64,000 nucleotides of DNA, taken from Actinosynnema sp042752395. Its GTDB lineage: Bacteria; Actinomycetota; Actinomycetes; Mycobacteriales; Pseudonocardiaceae. This document shows, piece by piece, positions 35,275 to 42,724 of the stretch (position 1 is its first letter; every line of letters begins with the position of its first letter). The DNA lies in contig NZ_JBHYXZ010000012.1 in NCBI RefSeq assembly GCF_042752395.1, positions 29,106 to 93,105 on the forward strand. Direction: 5' to 3'. Position numbers and translations under genes: made by a program. Under the pieces are notes generated by a model, which was not told the origin of the DNA, made no database searches, and saw only the letters and a list, made by a program, of their open reading frames with translations.

Positions 35275-36188
35275 CGGGCCACCGCCAGCGCCGCCCGGTC
35301 CAGCACCAGCACGTCCCCGTTCGGCAGCAGCACCGCCTGGTACCCCAGCGCCGCCGCCACCCGGCCCGGATCGGCCAGGATCGGCGCGAGCCTGCGCCGC
35401 TGCGCCGCCGACAACCGGCCCTGCAGCTCCTCGACCTGCTCCTCCAGCTCCGGCCACGCCACCACCACGGCGGTGGCGAGCAGCACGCCGACAACCACCA
35501 CCCCGTCGGCACCCGCGAACCGACGCGCCCCGGCTTCCGTGCTGGTGACGTACACGCCGTTGCCGTAGATCCCCAGCCCCACGTACAGCGGGCCGCTGCG
35601 CAGCTGCTCGGCACGCCCGGCCGCGTCCGGGCCGGTGATACCTCGCCACACCGGCCGCGCGCCGCCCTGCACCAGCCGGACCAGCTCGGAGCGCGACACC
35701 ACCTGCGGCGGCCCGTCGGCACCGGCCCGCCGCAGCATCTCCTCGAGCACCCGGTCGCGGCGGCCGCGCAACAGTCGCCCGGCCGCCCGGCGCAGCCCGG
35801 ACACCGACGGCAGCCAGCCGAGCAGTCGATCCCGCAACCGCTCCACCGGACTCGGCTCATCCGGCGCGGCGACCGGAGCGGGCGGCAGCGACCGGTGACC
35901 GGTGTAACCGTCCGGCACCGTCCGGCCCCGGCGGCGGAGTTCGGTGTTCGCCTCAGCACGCTGCTGCTCGATCACGCCCTTCATGTAGATGGCAACCACC
36001 GAGCGGCAGTGGATGTGGAACGGCGGCGCGAAGAAGCTGCCGTTGAGGGTGTCGAACCGGGCGTTGACGTCCCTGATCTGCCCGGCGGCTTCCAGGCAGA
36101 TGAGTGTGGTGGCGCCGTCGATGGTGGCGATCAGCTGCTTTTGCATCAGCGGCACCTGCCGCTGTTTACCCTTGCGCCTGAGCCGCAT
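35271..36188 (-). CDS. Minor head protein C-terminal part with ADP-ribosyltransferase-like domain
   Basis: About 300 residues. It begins with the distal half of the SPP1 gp7 / Mu gpF fold (LIATIDGATTLICLEAAGQI ... PPFHIHCRSVVAIYMK); the CRS-type cluster is typical. After a Pro/Arg linker comes a region resembling phage ADP-ribosyltransferases: VWRGITGPDAAGRAEQLRSG then GIYGNGVYVTSTEAG, with acidic ELEEQ later. The conserved Arg and the GxGIYGNG element are visible; the catalytic ExE is not certain. ATG 36188 could allow separate initiation, but the domain reads as the continuation of the upstream ORF in the +1 frame. Confidence 0.68.
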   Translation of the reverse strand: MRLRRKGKQRQVPLMQKQLIATIDGATTLICLEAAGQIRDVNARFDTLNGSFFAPPFHIHCRSVVAIYMKGVIEQQRAEANTELRRRGRTVPDGYTGHRSLPPAPVAAPDEPSPVERLRDRLLGWLPSVSGLRRAAGRLLRGRRDRVLEEMLRRAGADGPPQVVSRSELVRLVQGGARPVWRGITGPDAAGRAEQLRSGPLYVGLGIYGNGVYVTSTEAGARRFAGADGVVVVGVLLATAVVVAWPELEEQVEELQGRLSAAQRRRLAPILADPGRVAAALGYQAVLLPNGDVLVLDRAALAVAR

Positions 36189-36849
36189 CGTTCCAGCCCT
36201 GCATCCCCGCCAGCAGTAGCCCGTTCGCTGTCTCCACGCTCGCCGCTCGGGCGATGGCATGCATCCGGGTCCGCAGCAGCCACACCGCCCCCCGCGCTGA
36301 TGCTCCCGGCAGCGGTACCCGCTCCGCCGAGCACACCCGCGCGACCAGCGCGACGGGCTCCTCGTGGCGGGCTGCCCACACTCGCCGCTGCTCCCGGATC
36401 AGCTCACGACAGCCGGCCGCTGCACGCTGCATCCCTTCGCCCGCCGCCGCGAATACGGTGCGCTCGATCTCCGGCGCGGCGACATCGCGGGCGTGCCGTA
36501 CCGCCGCAGCGGCGACGTCGCGAGCGTGCGGGCCGACCAGGTCGGCGACCGCGCGCATCTGCCGCTCAACCACGGTGGTGGCACGGACCCGGGCGAGCGC
36601 GGTCAGCTCGGACACCGGCGGCAGCAGCAGCTCGCCGAGCCAGTCGTCGTCCGGCAGTAGGTCGGCGCGCAGCAACCGGGTGCGGCCCACCCCAGCGGCT
36701 TTGACGATGCGCTGGCGGGTGGCGTCGGCAACCCGCTGTACTGCTGCGTCGAGCTGGTCGAACGCGCGGTGCTCGGCGTCGAGCAGGCCGTCCATCAGGC
36801 GGGTCGCCGAGGAGACGACCTCGCGTCCGGCTGTGGTGCGGCTGGTCAC
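36166..36849 (-). CDS. Minor head protein (SPP1 gp7/Mu gpF-like), N-terminal part
   Basis: 227 residues ending at a TAA (36166-36168). All-helical, with RSREL-like charged heptads and a final ARAASVETANGLLLAGMQGW helix, which in this family is followed directly by the WxATxDxxTCxxC-type fold; that fold is found in the next frame. The ORF therefore appears to be the front half of one gene of about 530 codons interrupted at GGG TAA. Starts 4 bp inside the portal stop. The full protein would sit inside the portal and help start packaging or be ejected with DNA. Confidence 0.72.
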   Translation of the reverse strand: MTSRTTAGREVVSSATRLMDGLLDAEHRAFDQLDAAVQRVADATRQRIVKAAGVGRTRLLRADLLPDDDWLGELLLPPVSELTALARVRATTVVERQMRAVADLVGPHARDVAAAAVRHARDVAAPEIERTVFAAAGEGMQRAAAGCRELIREQRRVWAARHEEPVALVARVCSAERVPLPGASARGAVWLLRTRMHAIARAASVETANGLLLAGMQGWNDAAQAQG

Positions 36850-38528
36850 GACCGACCACCGACCGCGGCCGGCTCACGGTCCCGGCGGGCGTCGTTCACC
36901 GTGCGCCCGGCCTGCGTGCTGCCGATCTGCCCGAACCGGCCGTTCTCGCCGGTGGTCGCGCGCTCGCGTCGCGCCTTCTCTGCCTCCTCGGCGGCGATCT
37001 CGTCCTCGATGGCGTCGATCTCGGTCTTCGAGCGGCCCCGGATGCGTAGGTACTCACGGCGGGAGATGAGTCCGGCGAGGTGGTCGTCGCGGGCCTGCGC
37101 GATGTCGACGACCCAGCCGGACCCGAGCCGGACGATGATCTTCCGGTCGGTGTGAGGGTCGGCGGTGTCGTCCGCCACCCGATCGTCGTCTTGGTCAAGA
37201 TCGTCGTCAGCGTCGTCGAACTCGGTCGTCGGCTCGACACCGCTGCTCCACGCGAGGTGGCAGTCAACCACCAGGTTGAACAGGGCCGTGAGGTCGGTGA
37301 TGAGCTGGGATCGGACCCGGGCGAACGTGCCCTCGCTCTTCTCGTTGAGGATCTCCAGCGCGTACCCGGACACCGCGCCGAGGCCCTGCACCGTCTCCTG
37401 GTCGGTGCGCACCAAGCCGAACTTGCCGTACAGCGCGTTCTTCAGCTCCTCGGTCTGCTGGTTGATCATCGACGGGTCGGTGGGCAAGGTGATCGCGGTG
37501 ACCGCCGTGCCACCCGGGAACGTCATCACGTCCGCGACGTCCTTGTGGACCTTCTCCTGCTTGTTGACCATGGCGGCATCGCCGACGACCGCGAGGTTGC
37601 CGTGGCTGTTGTAACGGGCGTTGAGCCACGCCCGGCCCTGTACCGCGTCGTAGCGGGTAGCGGTGTTCATCGCCTGCTCGGTGATCAGGCTGATGCCGCG
37701 CGGTGCCTGCAGGTCCGGGCGGTCGATGCGCACGACCTGCCAAGGGATGCGGTCGGTGCCCGTCTCGTGCACCACCTCCGGTGTCGCCTGCTCCGGCGGT
37801 TCGGTGTCGTCCTGCCGGATCACGTACACCCGTTCCACACACCGCCGCCGCTTCGCCGCGGACTGCGGCGACCCGTTGCCCTCGTCCTGGTCGGAGATCA
37901 GCCACTCGCGGCGGAGCGTCACCTGCTCCTCGTCGCCCCGCTCGTCCGGCCGCCAGTCGATCTGCTCGACCACCACCCGCTCCACCCGGTCGGGACGTCC
38001 GTCGGGGAAGTCCATGCGGACCTGGTCGCCGGGCCAGAACTCCAACCAGCACGTTCCCTCTGCGGCCTCCCAGCGGACTCTCACCGGCACGTCGCCATCA
38101 CGTCCGGCGTTGCGCAACACCGGCGCGACGTTGCGCTGCTCGGACTCGTCTTTCGCGGACAGAGCGGGAGTGCTGTTCAGGCAGTCGGTGATGATGGTCT
38201 GCACTGCGGCGGGCGTGGCCTCGACCGCGAACCCCTCGGCGAGCCGATCGGCGATCCAGTCGACGCACTCGGCGATCTGCGTGGAGTACGCGTGCCTGCG
38301 AAGGTGCTCGGGCAGCTGGTACTTGTCGAACAGGCGGCGCACCAAGCTCTTCTCGCCCTGGCTCAGGGCACCGAGCCACTCCTGCATGCACCGCTCGTTG
38401 TCCTCGTCGTACTGCTTGCCCTCGTAGTACAGGCGGGCTTTGCGCACCAACTCCCGGCGCTGCTCCTCCATCTCCGCCAGATAGTCCTCGCGGGACCGCC
38501 ACGTCTTCTCGGTGCTGCCGATCGTCAT
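36846..38528 (-). CDS. Portal protein (SPP1 gp6-like)
   Basis: 560 residues from ATG 38528, five bases after the terminase nuclease stop. Matches the siphovirus portal family: N-terminal RREDYLAEMEE-type helices, wing and stem segments (IPWQVVRIDRPDLQAPRGIS; VQGRAWLNARYNSHGNLAVV), and a C-terminal acidic clip/crown with EFDDADDDLDQDD. Forms the dodecameric DNA channel at one capsid vertex. Confidence 0.88.
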   Translation of the reverse strand: MTIGSTEKTWRSREDYLAEMEEQRRELVRKARLYYEGKQYDEDNERCMQEWLGALSQGEKSLVRRLFDKYQLPEHLRRHAYSTQIAECVDWIADRLAEGFAVEATPAAVQTIITDCLNSTPALSAKDESEQRNVAPVLRNAGRDGDVPVRVRWEAAEGTCWLEFWPGDQVRMDFPDGRPDRVERVVVEQIDWRPDERGDEEQVTLRREWLISDQDEGNGSPQSAAKRRRCVERVYVIRQDDTEPPEQATPEVVHETGTDRIPWQVVRIDRPDLQAPRGISLITEQAMNTATRYDAVQGRAWLNARYNSHGNLAVVGDAAMVNKQEKVHKDVADVMTFPGGTAVTAITLPTDPSMINQQTEELKNALYGKFGLVRTDQETVQGLGAVSGYALEILNEKSEGTFARVRSQLITDLTALFNLVVDCHLAWSSGVEPTTEFDDADDDLDQDDDRVADDTADPHTDRKIIVRLGSGWVVDIAQARDDHLAGLISRREYLRIRGRSKTEIDAIEDEIAAEEAEKARRERATTGENGRFGQIGSTQAGRTVNDARRDREPAAVGGRS

Positions 38529-38532
38529 GCCG

Positions 38533-39498
38533 TCACGCCCTTCCGTCCTGCACACCCCAGTGGTGCTCTTCACCGACGCCGCCGAGCATGAGGTTCAACC
38601 CCCACCAGCAGTGCCACCACGCCATCACGGTGTCGTCGTGCTCACCGCTGCCCTGCAGCTTGTCGTCCTCCCAGCCGAACGCCTCACACTCGGTGAGGAA
38701 GTTCGCCACCTCGTCGTAGCCGCGCCCGCCTTCGCGGAAGGGGAACAGCCACCTTCGGTTGGACAGGTCGATGAGCAAGCCCGGCACGCCGACCCGGAAG
38801 TCTCGTTTCTGCCCTGCGGCGTTGTGGGACATCACCGGCACGTTGGTGGTGTCCTCCAGCGACTGCCGCCAGATCACCTGCGCGGCGTCGCCCTCCAGCA
38901 CAACGAGGTCGTCGTTGTACAGGGCGTGCTGTTGGGTGATGAGGGCGCACTGCTCGGTGTAGCGGAGGCCCTGCCAGCGGTGGATGTCGATGCACCGCTT
39001 CCGGCCAGTCCGCCGGTCGGCGACCGCAGTCCACTTCACCAGCCAGTCGCCGCCCGTCTTCTCCGACCAGGCGAGATCCCAACCGGACACGACGACGTAG
39101 CGGTCTTCGACGCCGAACGGCTTGTGGTAGTGCGGCAGACACTCGGCTGACGGGTCGAGCAGCGGCGCGAACAGCGAGCGGGGGAACAGGCTCGACTCGG
39201 ACGCGCGGGGCTTGGTCTGGATCTCCCGGTCGAACAGCAGCGGACCGATCTCCTTGCGCTTGGCGTTCAGGCAGCGGGTCTTCTCCGGGCAGGTCGAGCA
39301 CGGCAGGTTGCGTCGCACCTCAGCCTGCTCGCCGAGCGGCGCGGCCTCGATGGTGTCGATGCAGGACTGCAACGCGATGGCCGGCCACCGCTCGGGCCAA
39401 AGGCTGTGGCGGGCGTTGACCGGCTCGCCGCCGAACACCACCGGGCCCACGCCGGTAGGGCTGGTGGTGCCGACGACACGGCGCCCGAGGCCGCTCAC
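38533..39498 (-). CDS. Terminase large subunit, nuclease half
   Basis: 321 residues holding the RNase H-like endonuclease of a large terminase. The three acidic metal sites are visible: SGWDLAWSEK, VVLEGDAAQ and HDDTVMAWW. The linker motif RHSLWPERW, normally in the middle of an intact large terminase, lies near residue 30. A Cys cluster (CSTCPEKTRC) is inserted in the linker. The ATPase is encoded by a separate gene further upstream (39644-40441). Starts at GTG 39498 in a 4-bp overlap with the small gene between them. Confidence 0.85.
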   Translation of the reverse strand: MSGLGRRVVGTTSPTGVGPVVFGGEPVNARHSLWPERWPAIALQSCIDTIEAAPLGEQAEVRRNLPCSTCPEKTRCLNAKRKEIGPLLFDREIQTKPRASESSLFPRSLFAPLLDPSAECLPHYHKPFGVEDRYVVVSGWDLAWSEKTGGDWLVKWTAVADRRTGRKRCIDIHRWQGLRYTEQCALITQQHALYNDDLVVLEGDAAQVIWRQSLEDTTNVPVMSHNAAGQKRDFRVGVPGLLIDLSNRRWLFPFREGGRGYDEVANFLTECEAFGWEDDKLQGSGEHDDTVMAWWHCWWGLNLMLGGVGEEHHWGVQDGRA

Positions 39499-39647
39499 CG
39501 GACCAGCCTGTCGAGGATTCGGGCGCGCATCAGCAGCTGCTGTTCACGCGTCGGGCCGGGCACGTTGCCCAGCTGCTCGACCGTGGGGTCGCCTGGCTGC
39601 GGGTCGGATAGTGCCTCCGCAGCGACCGCCGGATCGATCGGGGTCAC
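39495..39647 (-). CDS. 50-residue protein between the two terminase halves
   Basis: Starts at GTG 39647 with GGAGG seven bases upstream, in a 4-bp overlap (GTGA) with the ATPase stop, and ends in a 4-bp overlap with the nuclease start. The product is MTPIDPAVAAEALSDP followed by a helical basic end (REQQLLMRARILDRLVR). The two coupled junctions argue for a real gene rather than a sequencing error. It might bridge the two terminase polypeptides; nothing in the sequence shows this directly. Confidence 0.65.
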   Translation of the reverse strand: MTPIDPAVAAEALSDPQPGDPTVEQLGNVPGPTREQQLLMRARILDRLVR

Positions 39648-40441
39648 CCTGTCACCTCCACCGCGAGGGTTCCGGGCACCAACTCGTTCGGCCATGCCTC
39701 GGCGGCGTACCGGCGGTAGTGCCACATCGGGTTGGTCTTCATCCCCGCCAGCAAGTCCTGACCGTGGAACGGAGTGCCGACGAGGTGGATGCGGGTGGCG
39801 GGCATCCGGTAGGTGTGCACCACACCGTTCGCGTCGGTCACCCGCCGGTCGGTGCCGGGGTGGGCCATGTTGACTACCGACCCGAACCACCAGCGGTGCA
39901 TCTTGCGGCGCTGCGCGGCGGTCGCGGTGTTCTCGTCATCGAGTACGTCGTCGCCGACGATCCGGTCCGGGTGGCCACCGCGAGTCCTTTTCGCTGCGCC
40001 GGCCGCGCGGATGCGGGAGCCGTTGGCCAAGATGAGGTCGGTGGCGTTGTCGCGCTGCGCGCCCAGCACGAGGTCGGGTCGCACCTCGGAGATCACCTGC
40101 TTGGTGCGGGCCAGCAGCTCCTCGGCGAGGTCGCCGGTGAGCGCGAACATGTAGGTGTAGCAGCCGGGCTGGTAGATGCTGGCGTGGGCGGTGGCGTTCA
40201 CGCTGAACGTTTCGCTCTTGGAGTGCTCGCGGGGGGCGATGACGGCGAGCCGCTCGCGGGTCTGGGCCAGCGCGCACCACTCCCAGTGCACCGCCGACAT
40301 CTGCATGCCGCGCCGCCGTTCGGTCCACACGCCGAGGGATGCGGCGCACAGCATCTCCTCGACCTGCTCGCGCGGTAGCTGCTCCAGCGCGGACAGGTCG
40401 ACGGCGGGTGCGGCGTCGGGTGGGTCGGCGAGCGCGGTCAT
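39644..40441 (-). CDS. Terminase large subunit, ATPase half
   Basis: 265 residues from ATG 40441. Contains the packaging ATPase motifs: Walker A-like APREHSKSET (Lys75), Walker B RIVGDDVLDDENT, and the coupling motif HLVGTPFHGQD. It stops after LAVEVTG, where intact terminases continue into the nuclease. It would power DNA translocation into the prohead together with the nuclease half encoded 146 bp downstream. Confidence 0.85.
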   Translation of the reverse strand: MTALADPPDAAPAVDLSALEQLPREQVEEMLCAASLGVWTERRRGMQMSAVHWEWCALAQTRERLAVIAPREHSKSETFSVNATAHASIYQPGCYTYMFALTGDLAEELLARTKQVISEVRPDLVLGAQRDNATDLILANGSRIRAAGAAKRTRGGHPDRIVGDDVLDDENTATAAQRRKMHRWWFGSVVNMAHPGTDRRVTDANGVVHTYRMPATRIHLVGTPFHGQDLLAGMKTNPMWHYRRYAAEAWPNELVPGTLAVEVTG

Positions 40442-40791
40442 CGGCGGGGCACGGGCCGGTTGCAGCCGGCGCACACGTCGCGGGTGGGGTAGTGGCGGCG
40501 CAGGTGGATGGGGTGCAGGCACTCGCCGGTGAGGTACCGGGTGGCGCCGAGGGTTTGCGAGGTGTCGGCGGCTCGGGCTCGGCGGGGTCGCCGTGGCCGG
40601 TCGCCGCTGGGCGGGTTGGTGAGCAGCGCGGTGATGTCGTCGAGGGTGAGGCCGGAGCGGGCGGCGGCGAGCAGGACTTCCTTGGACCACGACGAGCGGC
40701 TGGTGGCGGTGCTGCGGGCGGCGGCATCGTCGATCTCGGCGATGAGCGGCGGCGCCATGCGCACGTTGACCATGGATTGGCTTTTGCCCAC
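40438..40791 (-). CDS. Ribbon-helix-helix-like protein with C-terminal Cys cluster
   Basis: 117 residues from GTG 40791 (GGAGG upstream); ATG 40773 is an alternative. VNVRMAPPLIAEIDDAAARS followed by RSSWSKEVLLAA resembles a ribbon-helix-helix DNA-binding fold. The C-terminus carries ECLHPIHLRRH and DVCAGCNRP, which could bind zinc. Lies between the two terminase subunits with a 4-bp overlap to the ATPase. It may assist DNA recognition at packaging or regulate late genes. Confidence 0.6.
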   Translation of the reverse strand: MGKSQSMVNVRMAPPLIAEIDDAAARSTATSRSSWSKEVLLAAARSGLTLDDITALLTNPPSGDRPRRPRRARAADTSQTLGATRYLTGECLHPIHLRRHYPTRDVCAGCNRPVPRR

Positions 40792-40852
40792 GGCGGCGAC
40801 CTCCGGCGTATGGCGCAGTTGTTTACCCCGCAACGATACGTCGGATCGTGTG

Positions 40853-41392
40853 CTATTCCGGCTCGTTCGTGACCGTTCCGTTGACAATCGCCGGACGGTC
40901 GTCTGCATCATGGGCGTTCGTGAGCTGCATTTGACCGTGGAGAATACCGGCTATAGCGAGCTGAGCGTCAGGTGTGAGCTTCCCGAAAACGTCCTCCAGT
41001 CGGCGCGGCCCCACGTCGGTGGACTCGTCGTCCGACGGAGGTGCGAGCAGCCCTCGCACCACGTCTTCCTGTCCCCAGCCGAGCACCTGCCGGTGCTCGT
41101 CGATGATCTTGAGCACGATCGCCGCCGCCTTCTCGTCGCCGTCCAGCGCACGCGGCAGGTAGGTCTGCATCATCAGGTCGAGACGGTGCATGTCCAGGTC
41201 AAACAGGTCACGAGCCTCCTCGCGGCCGACCCGCTGAAGGGCCGCACGGATGACCTTGGACACGGACCCGCGGTGGGCATAGCCCGTCCGCTCGGCGACC
41301 TCGTCCAGGGTCAGCCCCTGCGCCCTCAACTTGAGCACCTCGACCGCCCTGAGTGCCGCCGCGACTCGCCGCGGGCTTGTTTCCGACGCCAT
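40853..41392 (-). CDS. Terminase small subunit
   Basis: 179 residues from ATG 41392. An N-terminal helix-turn-helix (LKLRAQGLTLDEVAERTGYA) is followed by a helical oligomerisation core (REEARDLFDLDMHRLDLMMQ) and an acidic tail, the usual small terminase layout. It is the first gene of the leftward structural operon, so 41393-41529 should hold the late promoter, shared with the divergent gene at 41530. Confidence 0.78.
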   Translation of the reverse strand: MASETSPRRVAAALRAVEVLKLRAQGLTLDEVAERTGYAHRGSVSKVIRAALQRVGREEARDLFDLDMHRLDLMMQTYLPRALDGDEKAAAIVLKIIDEHRQVLGWGQEDVVRGLLAPPSDDESTDVGPRRLEDVFGKLTPDAQLAIAGILHGQMQLTNAHDADDRPAIVNGTVTNEPE

Positions 41393-41529
41393 GGCCGAAT
41401 GGTAGATCGCGTGCCGGAAAATCCGCGCTCTGTCACACACGCATTGCCGCTGGTCACTGCCCGTATGTATTACTTGACGCGCTGTCCGGTCGTGTCCCAC
41501 CGGTGGCACAAAACTGCTTCGCTACCGCC

Positions 41530-41808
41530 ATGAGGAAGGGCGAACTCCAGCGACGCACCGTGCAACTGCTCATCGAGCAGCTGCCGGACATCGACCTCAG
41601 CGCCACCAGCGACGACGACCTCGTCGATGCGGCGAACCGCGCCGTGCACGCCAGCCACACCCAGCAGGTCGTCGCCGGCTTGCTGCTCGCCGAGCTGCAG
41701 CGGCGCGGCACCGTACTCCGCCGCATCGCCGAGCTCGTCGACATCCCCAAGAGCACCGTGCACCGCTGGACACGACCGTTCGTCCGCACCAACCGCCCCG
41801 AACACTGA
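41530..41808 (+). CDS. Small helix-turn-helix protein opening the plus-strand cassette
   Basis: 92 residues from ATG 41530. A C-terminal helix-turn-helix (RRIAELVDIPKSTVHRWTRP) follows an Ala/Leu-rich helical half. No ribosome site is obvious; the transcript might be leaderless. As first gene of the rightward cassette and divergent from the late packaging operon, it is well placed to regulate one or both. Confidence 0.65.
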   Translation: MRKGELQRRTVQLLIEQLPDIDLSATSDDDLVDAANRAVHASHTQQVVAGLLLAELQRRGTVLRRIAELVDIPKSTVHRWTRPFVRTNRPEH

Positions 41809-41821
41809 TTTGGAGATCGAC

Positions 41822-41911
41822 ATGCCCTGTCCGACCTGTGGTGCCGAGATGGCCAGGACCGCCGGCTCTCCCGAGTCCCAAGCCTGGGTCTGCACCCAGA
41901 CGCACGACTGA
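41822..41911 (+). CDS. 29-residue zinc-ribbon miniprotein
   Basis: ATG 41822 with GGAG seven bases upstream. The product starts MPCPTCGAEMA and ends WVCTQTHD: a Cys-x2-Cys knuckle and a third cysteine with a following histidine. Very short, but spacing, start signal and codon pattern support it. Confidence 0.55.
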   Translation: MPCPTCGAEMARTAGSPESQAWVCTQTHD

Positions 41912-41938
41912 TCCGCAACGAGTCAAGAGGAGGCACAG

Positions 41939-42715
41939 TTGAACCAGCGGGCCGCCGAGAAAGCCATCAAGGCGATCACCGGTCTTGTGTGGACGGATGC
42001 CGTGATCGTGATGGTGATCTCGGCGACCACCACCGCCAGCCTGCTCGCCTCCCCGTCCATCGGTGGCAGCTGGACGCAGGGCTTCTTCCTCGGACTCGCG
42101 ATCGACCTCGGTCTGGCTGCCGGGCTGATCGGCGACCAGGCGGTGCAGGGTCTGGGGCAGAAGTCGGGGTGGGGTGCTGCGCTGCGGTGGGTCACCGCGG
42201 GCATGTCGCTGGTCACGAACTGTGCGGCCAGCGCACTGGCGAGCCAGTGGCTGGGGGTGGCGCTGCACGCGATCCCGCCGGTGCTGCTGGTGGTGCTGAC
42301 CGAGGCAGCGCAGCAGTACCGCACCGCCCTGGCCACCGTGCAGCACAAGCGGGCGGAAGAGCAGCAGCGCGCGGAAGCACGCCGTGTGGCACAGCAGCCC
42401 AAGCCGGCACCTGTCGCGCCGCAAGCTCCGGCGCAACCGGTTGCGCCGGTGTCCAAGCCCGACGTCCCGAAGCGGCCGATGCCGCGTGCGGCGACCGTCA
42501 CCGAACTGCACCCCGAGCAGGGCACGAAGAAGGACCGCGGCCGCGCGTGGCTGATCAAGCAGGTGGTGGAGCACCACCGCGACCCGCAGCAGATCAGCGC
42601 GGCTGAGGTCGACCGCGCCATCGACGCCTCGGGTTACAGCAAGAAGTTCATCGACGGCTGGCGGGCGGACGCCGTCGCCGCGAAGCAGGCCGCGCTGGTC
42701 GCGGCCACCAGCTAG
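41939..42715 (+). CDS. DUF2637-type membrane protein of conjugative elements
   Basis: 258 residues from TTG 41939, with GAGGAGG five bases upstream. Four hydrophobic helices in the first half (about 16-36, 46-66, 80-98, 101-122), then a coiled, Ala/Pro/Gln-rich linker and a C-terminal wing-helix-like segment (RGRAWLIKQVVEHHRDPQQI; ASGYSKKFIDGW). This is the arrangement of DUF2637 proteins, known from actinomycete plasmids and integrative conjugative elements next to the transfer translocase, as here. Confidence 0.72.
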   Translation: MNQRAAEKAIKAITGLVWTDAVIVMVISATTTASLLASPSIGGSWTQGFFLGLAIDLGLAAGLIGDQAVQGLGQKSGWGAALRWVTAGMSLVTNCAASALASQWLGVALHAIPPVLLVVLTEAAQQYRTALATVQHKRAEEQQRAEARRVAQQPKPAPVAPQAPAQPVAPVSKPDVPKRPMPRAATVTELHPEQGTKKDRGRAWLIKQVVEHHRDPQQISAAEVDRAIDASGYSKKFIDGWRADAVAAKQAALVAATS

Positions 42716-42724
42716 GAGCGTGTC

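Noticed and set aside
41473..41478. TTGACG as -35 of a promoter for the gene at 41530
   Set aside because: No acceptable -10 is found 16-19 bp downstream.
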